64,000 nucleotides of DNA from Yersinia alsatica. GTDB lineage: Bacteria > Pseudomonadota > Gammaproteobacteria > Enterobacterales > Enterobacteriaceae. Numbering within the stretch: the stretch's first letter is position 1; every line of letters begins with the position of its first letter. The stretch is taken from assembly GCF_902170305.1 (NCBI RefSeq), contig NZ_CABHWW010000011.1, forward strand, positions 462,340 to 526,339. The letters run 5' to 3'. The position numbers and the translations under genes were made by a program. The notes under the pieces were generated by a model, which worked only from the letters and a program-made list of their open reading frames with translations, was not told where the DNA came from and did no database searches. Positions 9,078 through 18,138 of this stretch are shown one piece after another.

Positions 9078-9326
9078 CTAACTTCTTAATTTTCGATAGA
9101 CAAACAGCACGACCAGCGAACCGATGACAGCTACGACAAAGCTACCGATGTTAAACCCATCAACTCTGCCCATACCAAAGAAGGTACTAATATAGCCCCC
9201 AACCAGAGCACCTACTACCCCAAGGATTACAGTCATAATAAAACCACCGCCATCCTCTCCAGGCATAATCCATTTAGCCAAAATACCGGCAATCAGGCCA
9301 AAAATAATCCAAGATAGTATGCCCAT
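9078..9326 (-). CDS. GlsB/YeaQ/YmgE family small stress membrane protein
   Basis: An 82-residue inner-membrane protein with three short hydrophobic segments rich in glycine (ILSWIIFGLIAGILAKWIMPGEDGGGFIMTVILGVVGALVGGYIS). The LIAGxLAKxxMPG...GGxxxTxxLGxxGAxxGG pattern is diagnostic of the transglycosylase-associated (GlsB/YeaQ) family, often induced in stress and stationary phase. A strong TGGAGG site four bases before the ATG indicates efficient translation. Monocistronic as far as can be seen. Confidence 0.85.
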   Translation of the reverse strand: MGILSWIIFGLIAGILAKWIMPGEDGGGFIMTVILGVVGALVGGYISTFFGMGRVDGFNIGSFVVAVIGSLVVLFVYRKLRS

Positions 9327-9499
9327 AAAACCTCCATAAAATTAATTTTCACTGACAGCTGATTTGACTATACGGCAAATTACAGCATCTCAAGCGAACA
9401 TTGTGGTTTCAAGTTTACTGGCTCAAAACCGCTATCATTATTAAGTTAAGACCCGAATAACAAAATCTGCAAATCAGACCAGCAATGTTCAGCACAAAA

Positions 9500-10603
9500 T
9501 TAAATAATAGACTCGCGTGGTGTGAAAATATGGTTTACCCCATTCTTCTGTAGTTTTTTCAGCAAATCATACCCACCATTTGGCACCGCATGCGCAGCCT
9601 CTCTTTCACTGGCAAAAACCGGGCTAGCCCAATATATATTGACCGGGTCATCCTGCTGGTGAGGCAATATAAGACTGTCTGCATCAGCATAAAGCTCTGA
9701 TGATAAAATATAGCCTTCATATCCCTGAGGAGCCACGGACGACTCTAACGTATGACCTTCCCCTAGCCAGGTTATTTTGCTCCAGGGAACATGGGCAAAA
9801 CCAGCCAACGCACTCGCCATATGGATAGCGTTGTCCTCATTGACATATTGGCCGTCAATGGCGATAGCCATTTCAAAACGGCGGTATTTGGCCGCATCAT
9901 CATTGAACAGTATTTCAACCCAAGGTTGCGGACGGATACTGACACCCAGTGTCAGAAAATAATATATTCCGTCCTTTTCATGCTGCGATATAGCCATTGG
10001 CGGCCACGTTCCTTGGTCGATGGCATAATATTTCACCGATGGACCAAAGTGTTGTTCATAGCATTGAATATATTCAGCTTGGAGTGCAGGCCAAGGGTTA
10101 CCGTCCTCTTGTTGCCAGGCACGCCAAAATTGACGTGTATTCTGTGCCTGAGCATATTGGACATTGGTAGAGGCTGAGCCCAAAGGTAAAGTCAGCGGGT
10201 TATCTTTAATACAACTGGCCGAATAGCAAACCGAATGATCAATATACAAACTCCAACCAGGAATAATCGCCAGCAGTTGCCCTTGATACCATAATGCAGC
10301 GCCATCATCACTTTCTGACCAGACTATGGTAATAAATTGTGCATCAAGCTCGGCTTCACCAGCCACATTCCGGCAAAACTCTGCGGCTAATCGCGGAGCC
10401 AATCCTTGTTCAAGGGCCGTATTATCCGCCGACAAGGGGGCCGCAACCAAGTTTCTCACCCAGCACGCACGCACCGGAAAACGTTCTTCGAATGCCTCTT
10501 GTGGATAAATATAGAAGTACACCACCCGCTGGTCTTGTTGCACCACGGCGACTAATGTTTGGTTTTCATTACTGACTTCGGCCAGTACCTCAGATTCTTT
10601 CAT
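9500..10603 (-). CDS. Suppressor-of-fused (SUFU) domain protein
   Basis: A 367-residue soluble protein without signal peptide or membrane segments. The C-terminal two thirds look like a SUFU domain: PQPWVEILFNDDAAKYRRFEMAIAIDG, then a helix-rich stretch with AHVPWSKITWLGEGHTL, then GYILSSELYADADSLILPHQQDDPVNIYWASPVFASEREAA. SUFU-like bacterial proteins are of uncertain role; some have been proposed as immunity proteins of polymorphic toxins. No toxin gene adjoins this one. The start has a good TGAGGC site. The family call rests on remembered patterns and should be treated as probable. Confidence 0.6.
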   Translation of the reverse strand: MKESEVLAEVSNENQTLVAVVQQDQRVVYFYIYPQEAFEERFPVRACWVRNLVAAPLSADNTALEQGLAPRLAAEFCRNVAGEAELDAQFITIVWSESDDGAALWYQGQLLAIIPGWSLYIDHSVCYSASCIKDNPLTLPLGSASTNVQYAQAQNTRQFWRAWQQEDGNPWPALQAEYIQCYEQHFGPSVKYYAIDQGTWPPMAISQHEKDGIYYFLTLGVSIRPQPWVEILFNDDAAKYRRFEMAIAIDGQYVNEDNAIHMASALAGFAHVPWSKITWLGEGHTLESSVAPQGYEGYILSSELYADADSLILPHQQDDPVNIYWASPVFASEREAAHAVPNGGYDLLKKLQKNGVNHIFTPRESII

Positions 10604-10982
10604 ATCGCCTCAACTGTTTCGGCAAAGGGTTTCAGGCTAAACACGCTGTATTGCCTGCCGTAAAATAAGTCTATTAGCGGGTTACGTATAATCTCATGCT
10701 AATAACTGTCTGATGAATAATGTAAAACATGCTGATGCTAAAACATAACGATAGTGTAAAACGACTTATCCCTTTAAATCATCAGCAAAAGTCTCAAAAA
10801 TTCTTAGCATCACCATGAATAACTGAACTAGGTATTTCTATAATTGATTCAATATGTTCCTACGAAGATTGCTTTAAATGATAAGGTATTATCTGAATAT
10901 TAATAACAAACAGTTGATAGTCTAGCGCCTACTTTCACGCTAAAATAAGACCATTATTTATGGCAGAATTGAAGGTTCACCT
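10604..10982. other. Intergenic region between the SUFU gene and yajD
   Basis: AT-rich divergent spacer of about 380 bp carrying the promoters of two divergent genes. I see no repeat, strong hairpin or recognisable operator. Confidence 0.5.
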
Positions 10983-11324
10983 ATGGCATATATCCCGAAG
11001 AATTACGCCCGTCTGGAAAGTGGTTATAGAGAGAAAGCTCTGAAGATTTTTCCGTGGGTTTGCGGTAAATGTTCACGCGAATTTGTATATTCTAATCTTC
11101 GAGAGTTAACCGTTCACCATATTGACCACGATCACAGCAATAATCCCGAAGATGGCAGCAATTGGGAGATGTTATGCCTTTTTTGCCATGATCACGAACA
11201 CTCCAAATATACCGAGGCAGACCTTTATGGCTCGACGGTGATTGCGGGTGATGATGCGCAGAATGATCAAGGGGTTGCAACTCATAACCCATTTGCCAAT
11301 TTGAAATCTTTGATGAAGAAGTAA
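10983..11324 (+). CDS. yajD: YajD, HNH nuclease family protein
   Basis: A 113-residue protein very close to E. coli YajD, starting MAYIPKNYARLESGYREKALKI. Paired cysteines CGKC (residues 29-32) and CLFC form a zinc site around the HNH core LTVHHIDHDHSNNPEDGSNW, where HH is the catalytic pair and N the second motif residue, ending in CHDHEHSKYTEAD. The family is predicted to cleave nucleic acid, but no cellular role is established that I know of. An AAGG site lies ten bases before the ATG. Convergent with the adenylate cyclase gene. Confidence 0.92.
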   Translation: MAYIPKNYARLESGYREKALKIFPWVCGKCSREFVYSNLRELTVHHIDHDHSNNPEDGSNWEMLCLFCHDHEHSKYTEADLYGSTVIAGDDAQNDQGVATHNPFANLKSLMKK

Positions 11325-11372
11325 ATCTGTATGGCCGTGGGATATATCACGGCCAATACTGCACCATCAACG

Positions 11373-11912
11373 CTAAAAACCGAGTAGCTGACGGTATGAG
11401 CGGCTTTCTTGTTGTGCTGGCAATAATCCGAGTTTATTAGCTAAATCCCAACATTCGGTCTTTAGGTTATCAAGGATAGTGGCATCATCAGTCATGATGG
11501 CTATTTCAGCAAAATCCCCGAGCCCTACCAGGTTATCAATCGTCACGTGAAACTTCCCGACAAAATAAATACTGCGCTGTTTTTCCAGTATAAATGCGGG
11601 CTGATATCCTAATGTTGCTAGCATACTTTGTACTTTGCCAATATCTTCAATTTTACTGGCTTCACATCGTTCCGTTCCCGGCCCTTTGACTATCCATAAA
11701 CGAATACCAGAGGGGTGCATTTCCCGCAAAACCATACTGATCTGTTTCGCAGCTAGATCACCACAATTAGCTTCCAGATAGATATCTTTTTCATGATTAT
11801 TGATAGTAAAGGCTGTTGCTTGATGAAGGGCTAACTGCGCATGCAATTGGGCGATGTTCGATACATGGAACTTCAGCTCCACCTCATATTTGCCAACAAA
11901 ATGTTCACTCAT
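11373..11912 (-). CDS. cyaB: Class IV adenylate cyclase (CYTH domain)
   Basis: A 179-residue single CYTH domain protein, likely folding as an eight-stranded tunnel that makes cAMP from ATP. The ExE metal/phosphate motif is seen as EVELKF (residues 9-14), followed by strands with [21 protein letters not shown], a C-terminal [30 protein letters not shown] and the ending SYRQLLGF. It closely matches the structurally known class IV cyclase of Yersinia pestis as I remember it. Its physiological role beside the class I enzyme CyaA is unclear; thiamine triphosphatase activity is a possible alternative in CYTH proteins. An AAGG site precedes the ATG. Confidence 0.9.
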   Translation of the reverse strand: MSEHFVGKYEVELKFHVSNIAQLHAQLALHQATAFTINNHEKDIYLEANCGDLAAKQISMVLREMHPSGIRLWIVKGPGTERCEASKIEDIGKVQSMLATLGYQPAFILEKQRSIYFVGKFHVTIDNLVGLGDFAEIAIMTDDATILDNLKTECWDLANKLGLLPAQQESRSYRQLLGF

Positions 11913-12254
11913 GAAATGCCTTATTAATCAGCGCAATTATTACCCTTGATCCTATACCTCATAATGCAATGAGCAAAATTATTATCTATCCATTGAAGAA
12001 GATATCTATCCCGTGATCTGAGTGTCTTTTTGTTTAATCATTAGTGTTAGTAATGTTTAAACCACATGATTACGAAAGCCAAATGCGATTTAGATGGCAA
12101 TAGTGTGAGGTTTTTCACAAAACAAAGGATTTATCAAGAAAGCCAGCCGCCCCTCATGGTTACATCATTGCACCATAATAGCTATGTCATAGAGCCCTGA
12201 ACTTAGCTGTAACCAGCGCTATAAAAGTCAATGCAATGAAAGGGAGCTGCACGA
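11913..12254. other. Intergenic region between cyaB and dld
   Basis: Divergent AT-rich spacer of about 340 bp. It ends in a good AGGGAG ribosome site for dld. I see no repeat, riboswitch or operator that I can name. Confidence 0.5.
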
Positions 12255-13967
12255 ATGAATCAATACAGTGATGAAAAAACACAAACCTTACTGACCCAGT
12301 TGCGGCATATCGTGGGCGCTCGTTACTTGCTAACCGGTGAACGGCAAACTGAACGTTACCGCACCGGTTTCCGCTCAGGAGCAGGTTCTGCCCTTGCGGT
12401 AGTCTTCCCCTCGACGTTATTACAGCAATGGCAATTACTACAAGCCTGCGTAGCCGCCGACACCATTGTTATCATGCAAGCGGCGAATACCGGGCTGACA
12501 GAGGGCTCTACCCCTAGTGGGGATGATTATGACCGACCCATTGTCATATTGAATACTTTGCGGCTAAATCAAATCCAATTACTGAATGATGGCAAGCAAG
12601 TGATTGGTTTCCCCGGCAGTACTCTGAACCAACTGGAAAAACGTTTAAAACCTTATGACCGCGAGCCACACTCAGTGATTGGCTCTTCGTGTATTGGTGC
12701 TTCCGTTGTTGGCGGTATTTGTAATAACTCGGGGGGCTCATTGGTTCAAAGAGGGCCGGCATACACCGAGATGGCATTATTCGCGCAAATTGACGCTCAA
12801 GGAGAGTTGCAACTCATCAATCATTTGGGAATCAATCTCGGCAATACTCCAGAAGAGATTTTACAACGCCTGGAGCGCGGTAAATATCGTGCTAGTGATA
12901 TTGACCAAGGTATGCAGCAAGCTTCTGACCATGAATATGCTACACGCGTGAGGGATATTGATGCCTCTACTCCCTCCCGTTTTAATGCCGACCCAAGACG
13001 CTTATTTGAAGCCTCAGGATGTGCCGGTAAATTAGCCGTCTTTGCAGTTCGGCTGGATACTTTTCCCAGTGAGAAACAGCAGCAAGTCTTTTATATCGGA
13101 ACCAATCAAACTCAGGTATTAACCCAATTACGCCGGGCTATTTTACGTGACTTCAAACATTTGCCTGTGGCGGGTGAATATATGCATCGCGATATTTTTG
13201 ATATCGCCGAAGTGTATGGCAAAGATACCTTTGTGATGATCAACAGTATGGGCACCAATAACATGCCTCGCTTCTTTACTTTAAAAGGCAAGATTGATGC
13301 TCGTCTTAGTAAAGTCCCTTTTCTTATCGACCATTTAACAGATCGGATAATGCAAGGCTTCAGCCAGGTGCTACCCAATCATTTACCGAAACGTCTTAAG
13401 GCTTACCGCAGTAAATATGAGCATCATTTGATGCTAAAAATGTCTGGTGGAGGCATTCCTGAAGCACAGCAATTTCTGAAAGATTTTTTTGCTACTGCGG
13501 AAGGCAACTTTATTACTTGTACGGCTGACGAAGGTAAAAAAGCATTTTTACACCGCTTTGCCGCCGCTGGTGCGGCAGTACGCTATCACGCCGTTCATGC
13601 TGATAAAGTAGAAGATATATTGGCGTTAGATATTGCCCTGCGTCGCAATGAAGATCAGTGGTTTGAGACCTTACCGCCAGAAATAGACCAATGCATGGTT
13701 GCCAAACTCTACTATGGTCATTTCCTATGCCACGTCTTCCATCAAGATTATATCGTGAAGAAAGGTGTCGATACGCACGCACTAAAAGAAAAGATGCTGG
13801 CACTGCTGAGTGATAAAGGGGCGGAATACCCAGCTGAGCATAATGTCGGGCATCTCTATATTGCAAAACCTGCATTGAAAACGTTCTATCGGCAGATAGA
13901 CCCAACCAACAGCTTTAATCCCGGAATTGGCAAAACCTCAAAACTGAAAAATTGGCAGCAAAAATAA
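12255..13967 (+). CDS. dld: Respiratory (quinone-dependent) D-lactate dehydrogenase
   Basis: FAD enzyme of 570 residues (E. coli Dld has 571) that oxidises D-lactate to pyruvate and passes electrons to the quinone pool at the inner face of the cytoplasmic membrane. The FAD-binding PP-loop region is visible near residues 75-100 (ANTGLTEGSTPSGDDYDRP), with GSSCIGASVVGGICNNSGGS near 142-162. The C-terminal half holds the Dld-specific membrane-binding domain, including the basic stretch HLPKRLKAYRSKYEHHLMLK thought to contact lipid. The end NSFNPGIGKTSKL is typical of the FAD-linked oxidase superfamily. A strong ribosome site precedes the ATG. Confidence 0.95.
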   Translation: MNQYSDEKTQTLLTQLRHIVGARYLLTGERQTERYRTGFRSGAGSALAVVFPSTLLQQWQLLQACVAADTIVIMQAANTGLTEGSTPSGDDYDRPIVILNTLRLNQIQLLNDGKQVIGFPGSTLNQLEKRLKPYDREPHSVIGSSCIGASVVGGICNNSGGSLVQRGPAYTEMALFAQIDAQGELQLINHLGINLGNTPEEILQRLERGKYRASDIDQGMQQASDHEYATRVRDIDASTPSRFNADPRRLFEASGCAGKLAVFAVRLDTFPSEKQQQVFYIGTNQTQVLTQLRRAILRDFKHLPVAGEYMHRDIFDIAEVYGKDTFVMINSMGTNNMPRFFTLKGKIDARLSKVPFLIDHLTDRIMQGFSQVLPNHLPKRLKAYRSKYEHHLMLKMSGGGIPEAQQFLKDFFATAEGNFITCTADEGKKAFLHRFAAAGAAVRYHAVHADKVEDILALDIALRRNEDQWFETLPPEIDQCMVAKLYYGHFLCHVFHQDYIVKKGVDTHALKEKMLALLSDKGAEYPAEHNVGHLYIAKPALKTFYRQIDPTNSFNPGIGKTSKLKNWQQK

Positions 13968-14134
13968 CCATGGTGGACAGTGAATTACTCATACTGCACT
14001 CATCTAGGTATTATCCGAATTCCGGCGGCAAGTCCCCTGAATCCAGTCAGACAAACTATAGTCATAGTCTGACACCAACCAAGGTTGGTACCACTGACAA
14101 ATATCGATGTCTGATATGGGATCTAGGAGATAAC

Positions 14135-14218
14135 ATGAAAATAATACTGTGGATTATTGCGATCATTTTTATTGTCGGGCTACTGACCATTACTGGCGTG
14201 TTTAAATTGATTTTTTAG
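14135..14218 (+). CDS. yohP: YohP, 27-residue inner-membrane protein
   Basis: ATG at 14135 after AGGAGA opens a 27-codon frame ending at TAG 14216-14218. The peptide starts MKIILWIIAI and ends TGVFKLIF, nearly the same as E. coli YohP, a stress-associated single-span membrane protein. It is one hydrophobic helix with a Lys at each end. The neighbourhood (dld, pbpG, dusC) matches the E. coli yoh region, which supports the call. The longer frame opening at 13952 overlaps dld and is not needed. Confidence 0.9.
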   Translation: MKIILWIIAIIFIVGLLTITGVFKLIF

Positions 14219-14294
14219 CAAAATAAAAAACTGCCAATCCAGCACTAATAAGCAGAACTTACAGATTATCTGCAAATTCTGCCACTTAGTTACC

Positions 14295-14405
14295 TATAGA
14301 CCCAAAGAACCTGGAGTTGCAGGCAGCAGCCTCGAAGAGGCGAGGCCCAAGGATCGGCCGAGGAATAGAACGCAGCTAGCCCCCTGCAACTTCAAAAGCA
14401 AAGGG
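14295..14405. repeat. Intergenic palindromic repeat between yohP and pbpG
   Basis: Contains an outer inverted pair GGAGTTGCAGG and CCTGCAACTTC (about 80 bp apart) and an inner hairpin CCTCG-AAGAGG-CGAGG. Related CCTGCAACTTC/CTGGAGTNGCAGG pieces recur near 7003-7040 and 57550-57605, so this is a dispersed repeat family. It may also end pbpG and yohP transcription. Confidence 0.55.
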
Positions 14406-14410
14406 TAAAT

Positions 14411-15346
14411 TTATTCTGAGAGCTGAGCCAAACGTCCCTGAGAATCCTTTTGCTGACGATAACTTTTCGCTGCACCAGGAATTGGCGCTGCCTTGCCAGT
14501 TTCTATCCAGCTACGCAGGCGGTTTGCATCGGCAAAATGGGTATATTTGCCAAATGCATCCAAAACGACCAATGCTACTGGGCGATTACCAATAACAGTA
14601 CGCATTGCCAGACAGTGCCCAGCTTGATTGGTAAAGCCGGTTTTAGTTAATTGGATGTTCCATTTATCGTTATAAACCAAATGGTTAGTATTACGGAATG
14701 GCAGAGTGTAGTTAGGCTCACGGAAAGTAGCCATTTTCTCTGTAGTGGTACTCAACTGCCCAATCAAGGGATATTGTTTGGTGGCGACCAGTAATTTGGT
14801 CAGATCACGGGCCGTCGAGACATTATCAATCGACAAACCCGTTGGCTCTACATAGCGAGTTTTAGTCATTCCCAATGATTTGGCTTTCGCATTCATTGCT
14901 TTAATAAATGCGTTATAGCCACCGGGATAGTGATGAGCCAAGCTCGCCGCAGCACGGTTTTCCGACGACATAAGAGCCAGCAGCAGCATGTCTTTGCGGC
15001 TGATTTCACTGTTTACCCGCACTCGGGAAAAGACCCCTTTCATCTCTTTAGTTTGATGAATATCGACTGAAATAATCTCATCAAGAGGCAATTTGGCATC
15101 CAATACCACCATTGCGGTCATCAATTTGGTGATTGATGCGATCGGCACCACTTCATCTGCATTGTTGGAATAAATGACTTTATTTGTTTGTAAATCAATC
15201 ACCATCGCACTACCCGACGCCAACTCTAGGGGAGCTTTCCCTTTAACTTCACCGGATGTACCACTGGCCGAGGCTAAAGGAACGACACTGATACTGGTAG
15301 ACAAAAGCAAGAAACTTAATAGTGCAAATCGAATTTTTACATTCAT
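14411..15346 (-). CDS. pbpG: PBP7, D-alanyl-D-alanine endopeptidase
   Basis: Periplasmic penicillin-binding protein of 311 residues (E. coli PbpG about 310) that cuts D-Ala-DAP cross-links in peptidoglycan. A signal peptide ([18 protein letters not shown]...ASA) precedes the serine-peptidase S11 core with SxxK as ASITKLM (serine nucleophile), SxN as SSENRAA and KTG as [11 protein letters not shown], all intact. The frame extends to a TTG at 15379, but ATG 15346 gives a normal signal peptide. No strong ribosome site is visible for either start. Confidence 0.93.
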   Translation of the reverse strand: MNVKIRFALLSFLLLSTSISVVPLASASGTSGEVKGKAPLELASGSAMVIDLQTNKVIYSNNADEVVPIASITKLMTAMVVLDAKLPLDEIISVDIHQTKEMKGVFSRVRVNSEISRKDMLLLALMSSENRAAASLAHHYPGGYNAFIKAMNAKAKSLGMTKTRYVEPTGLSIDNVSTARDLTKLLVATKQYPLIGQLSTTTEKMATFREPNYTLPFRNTNHLVYNDKWNIQLTKTGFTNQAGHCLAMRTVIGNRPVALVVLDAFGKYTHFADANRLRSWIETGKAAPIPGAAKSYRQQKDSQGRLAQLSE

Positions 15347-15579
15347 GTTCGTCAGCTTAAATAGGTTGTCGAGAGCCAATGGGGTCGATCCGGCGCATTA
15401 TAAATTACAGTAATACACTACGCACCATTCATTCTTAAAATGATTGTTACAAAGATTAAAGCTGCCTAATTGCTGCTCAGCGGTAAACATTTATCAAAGA
15501 AAGAAAAGCCACCGATTAAATATTATCCTATAATTGCCAACATAAATTTTTTAGATAAAACTAATTTACAGGTGTTTAT

Positions 15580-15756
15580 ATGGGAACAACAATTTTTGGT
15601 ATTCTCTTCGGAGTATTTTTAATCGCCGCCGGTTTAGCTGATATTCATGATGAAAATCTAGCCTCACTGACCTTCTGGGTCGATGCATTATTGATTCTGG
15701 TAGGAGCAATCTTCCTATTGGGTATCGCCAAATTTATTGGCCGCAAGAGAAAATAA
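15580..15756 (+). CDS. Small membrane protein of unknown function, 58 residues
   Basis: ATG 15580 follows AGGTG and opens a 58-codon frame. The peptide has two hydrophobic segments, roughly residues 4-20 (TIFGILFGVFLIAAGL) and 34-52 (ALLILVGAIFLLGIAKF), joined by an acidic loop DIHDENLAS, and ends in the basic tail GRKRK. This is a helical hairpin with the positive end inside. A terminator follows within 25 bases, as expected for a real short gene. I do not recognise the family. Confidence 0.65.
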   Translation: MGTTIFGILFGVFLIAAGLADIHDENLASLTFWVDALLILVGAIFLLGIAKFIGRKRK

Positions 15757-15777
15757 TCGGTTAGATAGCTATTAAAA

Positions 15778-15800
15778 AAGGCGCTTAAAGCGCCTTATTA
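15778..15800. terminator. Bidirectional terminator between the 58-residue gene and mgtE
   Basis: AAGGCGCT (15778-15785) and AGCGCCTT (15789-15796) form a stem with a TAA loop, preceded by A-rich and followed by T-rich bases, so it can end both converging transcripts. Confidence 0.8.
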
Positions 15801-15809
15801 TTATCGACA

Positions 15810-16841
15810 TTATGCTAAATCAGTCATCACCAACTGAGCTATTTCAAAGTAAATAATCAGACCGGTACCATCAATAAAAGTGGCAATGAAAGGGGCTGAA
15901 ACCACCGCAGGGTCTATAGATAACCGCTTTAATACCATCGGAATAATGGAAGAGACAATGGCGCTCCACACCGTGATTGCGACCACCGTCAAGCTCACCA
16001 CGATAGTCACTTCCATCCCCACGCCCAAGAACCAGGCACGGATCCAGGCCGCCAAACCAATGGTCGTTGCCACCATTAGAGAAGTGGAAACTTCTTTGCG
16101 CAATACTGCACCGACATTACGTAGACTGACTTCCCCGAGTGCCATAGCCCGCACTAGGGTCGAGGTAATTTGCGTACCACTGTTACCGCCAGTACCAATT
16201 AATAGTGGAATAAAGAATGCCAAGGCGATTGCCGCTTCCAGTTGCTCCTCAAACGCTTTTAATACTGTGCCGGTATAAGCTTCCGCGACAAACAGCAGTA
16301 ATAGCCAAACAACTCGCTTGCGCCATAATGTCACTGGGCTGGTTTGTAAATAAGGCTCGTCGAGCGGCATACTTGCCCCCTGCCGCTGAGCATCTTCCGT
16401 GTTTTCATCTTCAATCAATTCAGCAATATCTTGCGCCCGTAATACTCCCATTAATTTACCGTGACTTAATACTGGAACGATATCTAAACCACATTTTGCC
16501 AATAAGCTTACTGCCTCGTGACGATCTTGATCTGGCGATACAGAGAAATAACTCTGGTTAATAATCTGAAAAAGTTTTATATCTTGTTGCTCTTCCGTTA
16601 GTAAATTCTTAACCGAGAGTAACCCGAGTAAATGCCGATTATTATTCGTCACCAATAATTGTGTTGGTATTTCATTATCGGAAATATTTTGCAAGAAATA
16701 GGCTTTAGCCTCAGCGACTGACATATCAGCCGATACCGTAATATAGGCATCGCTCATATAAGCGCCTAAGGTAGATTCTTTATCTTCACCTGGATTGAAT
16801 GGATGCTGCTTTTGCAATGCTAAGTCGAAATGTGAACTCAT
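15810..16841 (-). CDS. mgtE: MgtE-family magnesium transporter, short form
   Basis: Inner-membrane Mg2+ channel/transporter of 343 residues. A tandem CBS pair occupies about residues 25-155 (ITVSADMSVAEAKAYF; GLDIVPVLSHGKLMGVLRAQDIAELIEDE). Five membrane helices follow, with PLLIGTGGNSGTQITSTLVRAMALGE and SAPFIATFIDGTGLIIYFEIA, the pore-lining family motifs. Compared with the classic MgtE of about 450 residues it lacks the acidic N-terminal superhelical domain, so Mg2+ sensing by the protein may be simplified. An M-box riboswitch lies in the leader, so expression should rise when Mg2+ is low. Confidence 0.93.
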   Translation of the reverse strand: MSSHFDLALQKQHPFNPGEDKESTLGAYMSDAYITVSADMSVAEAKAYFLQNISDNEIPTQLLVTNNNRHLLGLLSVKNLLTEEQQDIKLFQIINQSYFSVSPDQDRHEAVSLLAKCGLDIVPVLSHGKLMGVLRAQDIAELIEDENTEDAQRQGASMPLDEPYLQTSPVTLWRKRVVWLLLLFVAEAYTGTVLKAFEEQLEAAIALAFFIPLLIGTGGNSGTQITSTLVRAMALGEVSLRNVGAVLRKEVSTSLMVATTIGLAAWIRAWFLGVGMEVTIVVSLTVVAITVWSAIVSSIIPMVLKRLSIDPAVVSAPFIATFIDGTGLIIYFEIAQLVMTDLA

Positions 16842-16920
16842 AAATGACCCTATTACTGTTATTATTTAACTAAACAGTCCTCACATAGGGGCGTAACCAG
16901 ATTAGAGAGTGCTCTATGGC

Positions 16921-17082
16921 TATCTCCGTGTCTAAGTTTTAGCACTATACAACGTATCTGATTTCTCAGAAGTTACTTTGGGTTATACCTTAATCCGATA
17001 TAGCCTGTCCTAACCTTGGGCGTCTCTGGACGTCGTCAGATCAGTAACCTGTGTTTGTATAGGAGCCTCGCCTAACGAGATA
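16921..17082 (-). promoter_or_regulatory. M-box (ykoK leader) magnesium riboswitch of mgtE
   Basis: Read on the minus strand, this stretch carries the conserved M-box blocks in order: CTCGTTAGGCGAGGCTCCT (17079-17061), TCCAGAGACGCC, TAAGGTATAAC and GTGCTAAAACT (16945-16935). The closing stem P1 pairs TATCTC (17082-17077) with GAGATA (16926-16921). It lies about 80 nt before the mgtE ATG. M-box RNAs fold around Mg2+ and turn off Mg2+ transporters. No clear intrinsic terminator follows, so control could be Rho-dependent or translational. Confidence 0.9.
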
Positions 17083-17103
17083 CTGCATTTAAAATGCGAG
17101 CAC

Positions 17104-17135
17104 ACTATAAACGCGATACTTAAATCAAATCAAAA
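17104..17135 (-). promoter_or_regulatory. Predicted sigma-70 promoter of mgtE
   Basis: The minus strand shows TTGATT and, 18 bases later, TATAGT (17109-17104), placing the RNA start about 20 bases before the M-box. It is based on spacing and consensus only. Confidence 0.45.
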
Positions 17136-17205
17136 GAATAACCATTCTTGTTTAAGGTATATTTAGGCTTGGGATTTTTATGGCTCGCTATAAAACATAG
17201 CTAAT

Positions 17206-18138
17206 TCACACTCGTAAAATAGCCACCGCAATATCTTTCGAGGTTTTTAATGCACGGATTTCACTAAATAAGTCAGTTGCTTCGGCATATTCTTTACGTA
17301 AATAACCTAGCCACTGCTTGATGCGGGCAACATGATATAAACCGGTATCGCCCTGTTTCTCTAACTGCACATATTTTTGTAGCAGTTTGACCACTTCCGG
17401 CCACGGCATCCGTGGTTCGTTATACTTCACGACTCGACTTAGATTCGGCACATTGAGTGCCCCCCGCCCAAGCATAACTGCATCGCAGCCAGTCACTTTC
17501 ATGCACTCCTGCGCGCTGCGGTAATCCCAAATCTCACCATTGGCGATCACCGGTATCGTCAGGCGCTGGCGGATCTCACCGATTGCCTGCCAATTGATGC
17601 ATTCGGCCTGATAACCCTCTTCTTTAGTGCGGCCATGTACCGCCAGCTCAGTGGCACCGGCTTGCTGCACCGCATCGGCAATTTCAAATTGCCGATCACC
17701 AGAATCCCAACCTAAGCGAATTTTTACTGTGACGGGCAGATGAGCCGGTACCGCTTCGCGCATGGCTTTAGCACCTTGATAAATCAATTCAGGATCTTTG
17801 AGCAAGGTTGCGCCACCCCCACTGCCGTTAACCAACTTTGACGGACAGCCGCAGTTTAAATCTACACCGTAAGATCCAAGCTCAACAGCACGAGCCGCAT
17901 TTTCTGCCAGCCATTGTGGATACTGGCCTAACAACTGGATACGCACCAGAGTACCAGATGACGTCCGGCTCTGTTGGTGAAGCTCCGGGCATAGCCGATA
18001 GAAGGATTTTGCTGGCAATAGCTGATCGACCACCCGTAGAAATTCGGTGATGCAAAGATCATAATCATTAACTTCACTGAGAAGTTCACGCACCAGTGAG
18101 TCTAATACACCTTCCATCGGTGCTAGTATTACCCGCAT
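17206..18138 (-). CDS. dusC: tRNA-dihydrouridine(16) synthase DusC
   Basis: Flavoenzyme of 310 residues that reduces uridine 16 of tRNA to dihydrouridine with NADPH. The TIM barrel opens with [12 protein letters not shown] (FMN phosphate region). The catalytic cysteine lies in [21 protein letters not shown], and the FMN-binding end shows [17 protein letters not shown] and [12 protein letters not shown]. The C-terminal helical domain binds tRNA. Length and the SGGGATLL variant fit the DusC subfamily better than DusA or DusB. The gene stands alone on the minus strand between the mgtE leader and rhlE. Confidence 0.93.
   Translation of the reverse strand: MRVILAPMEGVLDSLVRELLSEVNDYDLCITEFLRVVDQLLPAKSFYRLCPELHQQSRTSSGTLVRIQLLGQYPQWLAENAARAVELGSYGVDLNCGCPSKLVNGSGGGATLLKDPELIYQGAKAMREAVPAHLPVTVKIRLGWDSGDRQFEIADAVQQAGATELAVHGRTKEEGYQAECINWQAIGEIRQRLTIPVIANGEIWDYRSAQECMKVTGCDAVMLGRGALNVPNLSRVVKYNEPRMPWPEVVKLLQKYVQLEKQGDTGLYHVARIKQWLGYLRKEYAEATDLFSEIRALKTSKDIAVAILRV

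Noticed and set aside
13952..14218. 88-residue frame overlapping the end of dld
   Set aside because: Only its last 27 codons have a ribosome site and a known homologue (YohP); the upstream part overlaps dld and looks non-coding.
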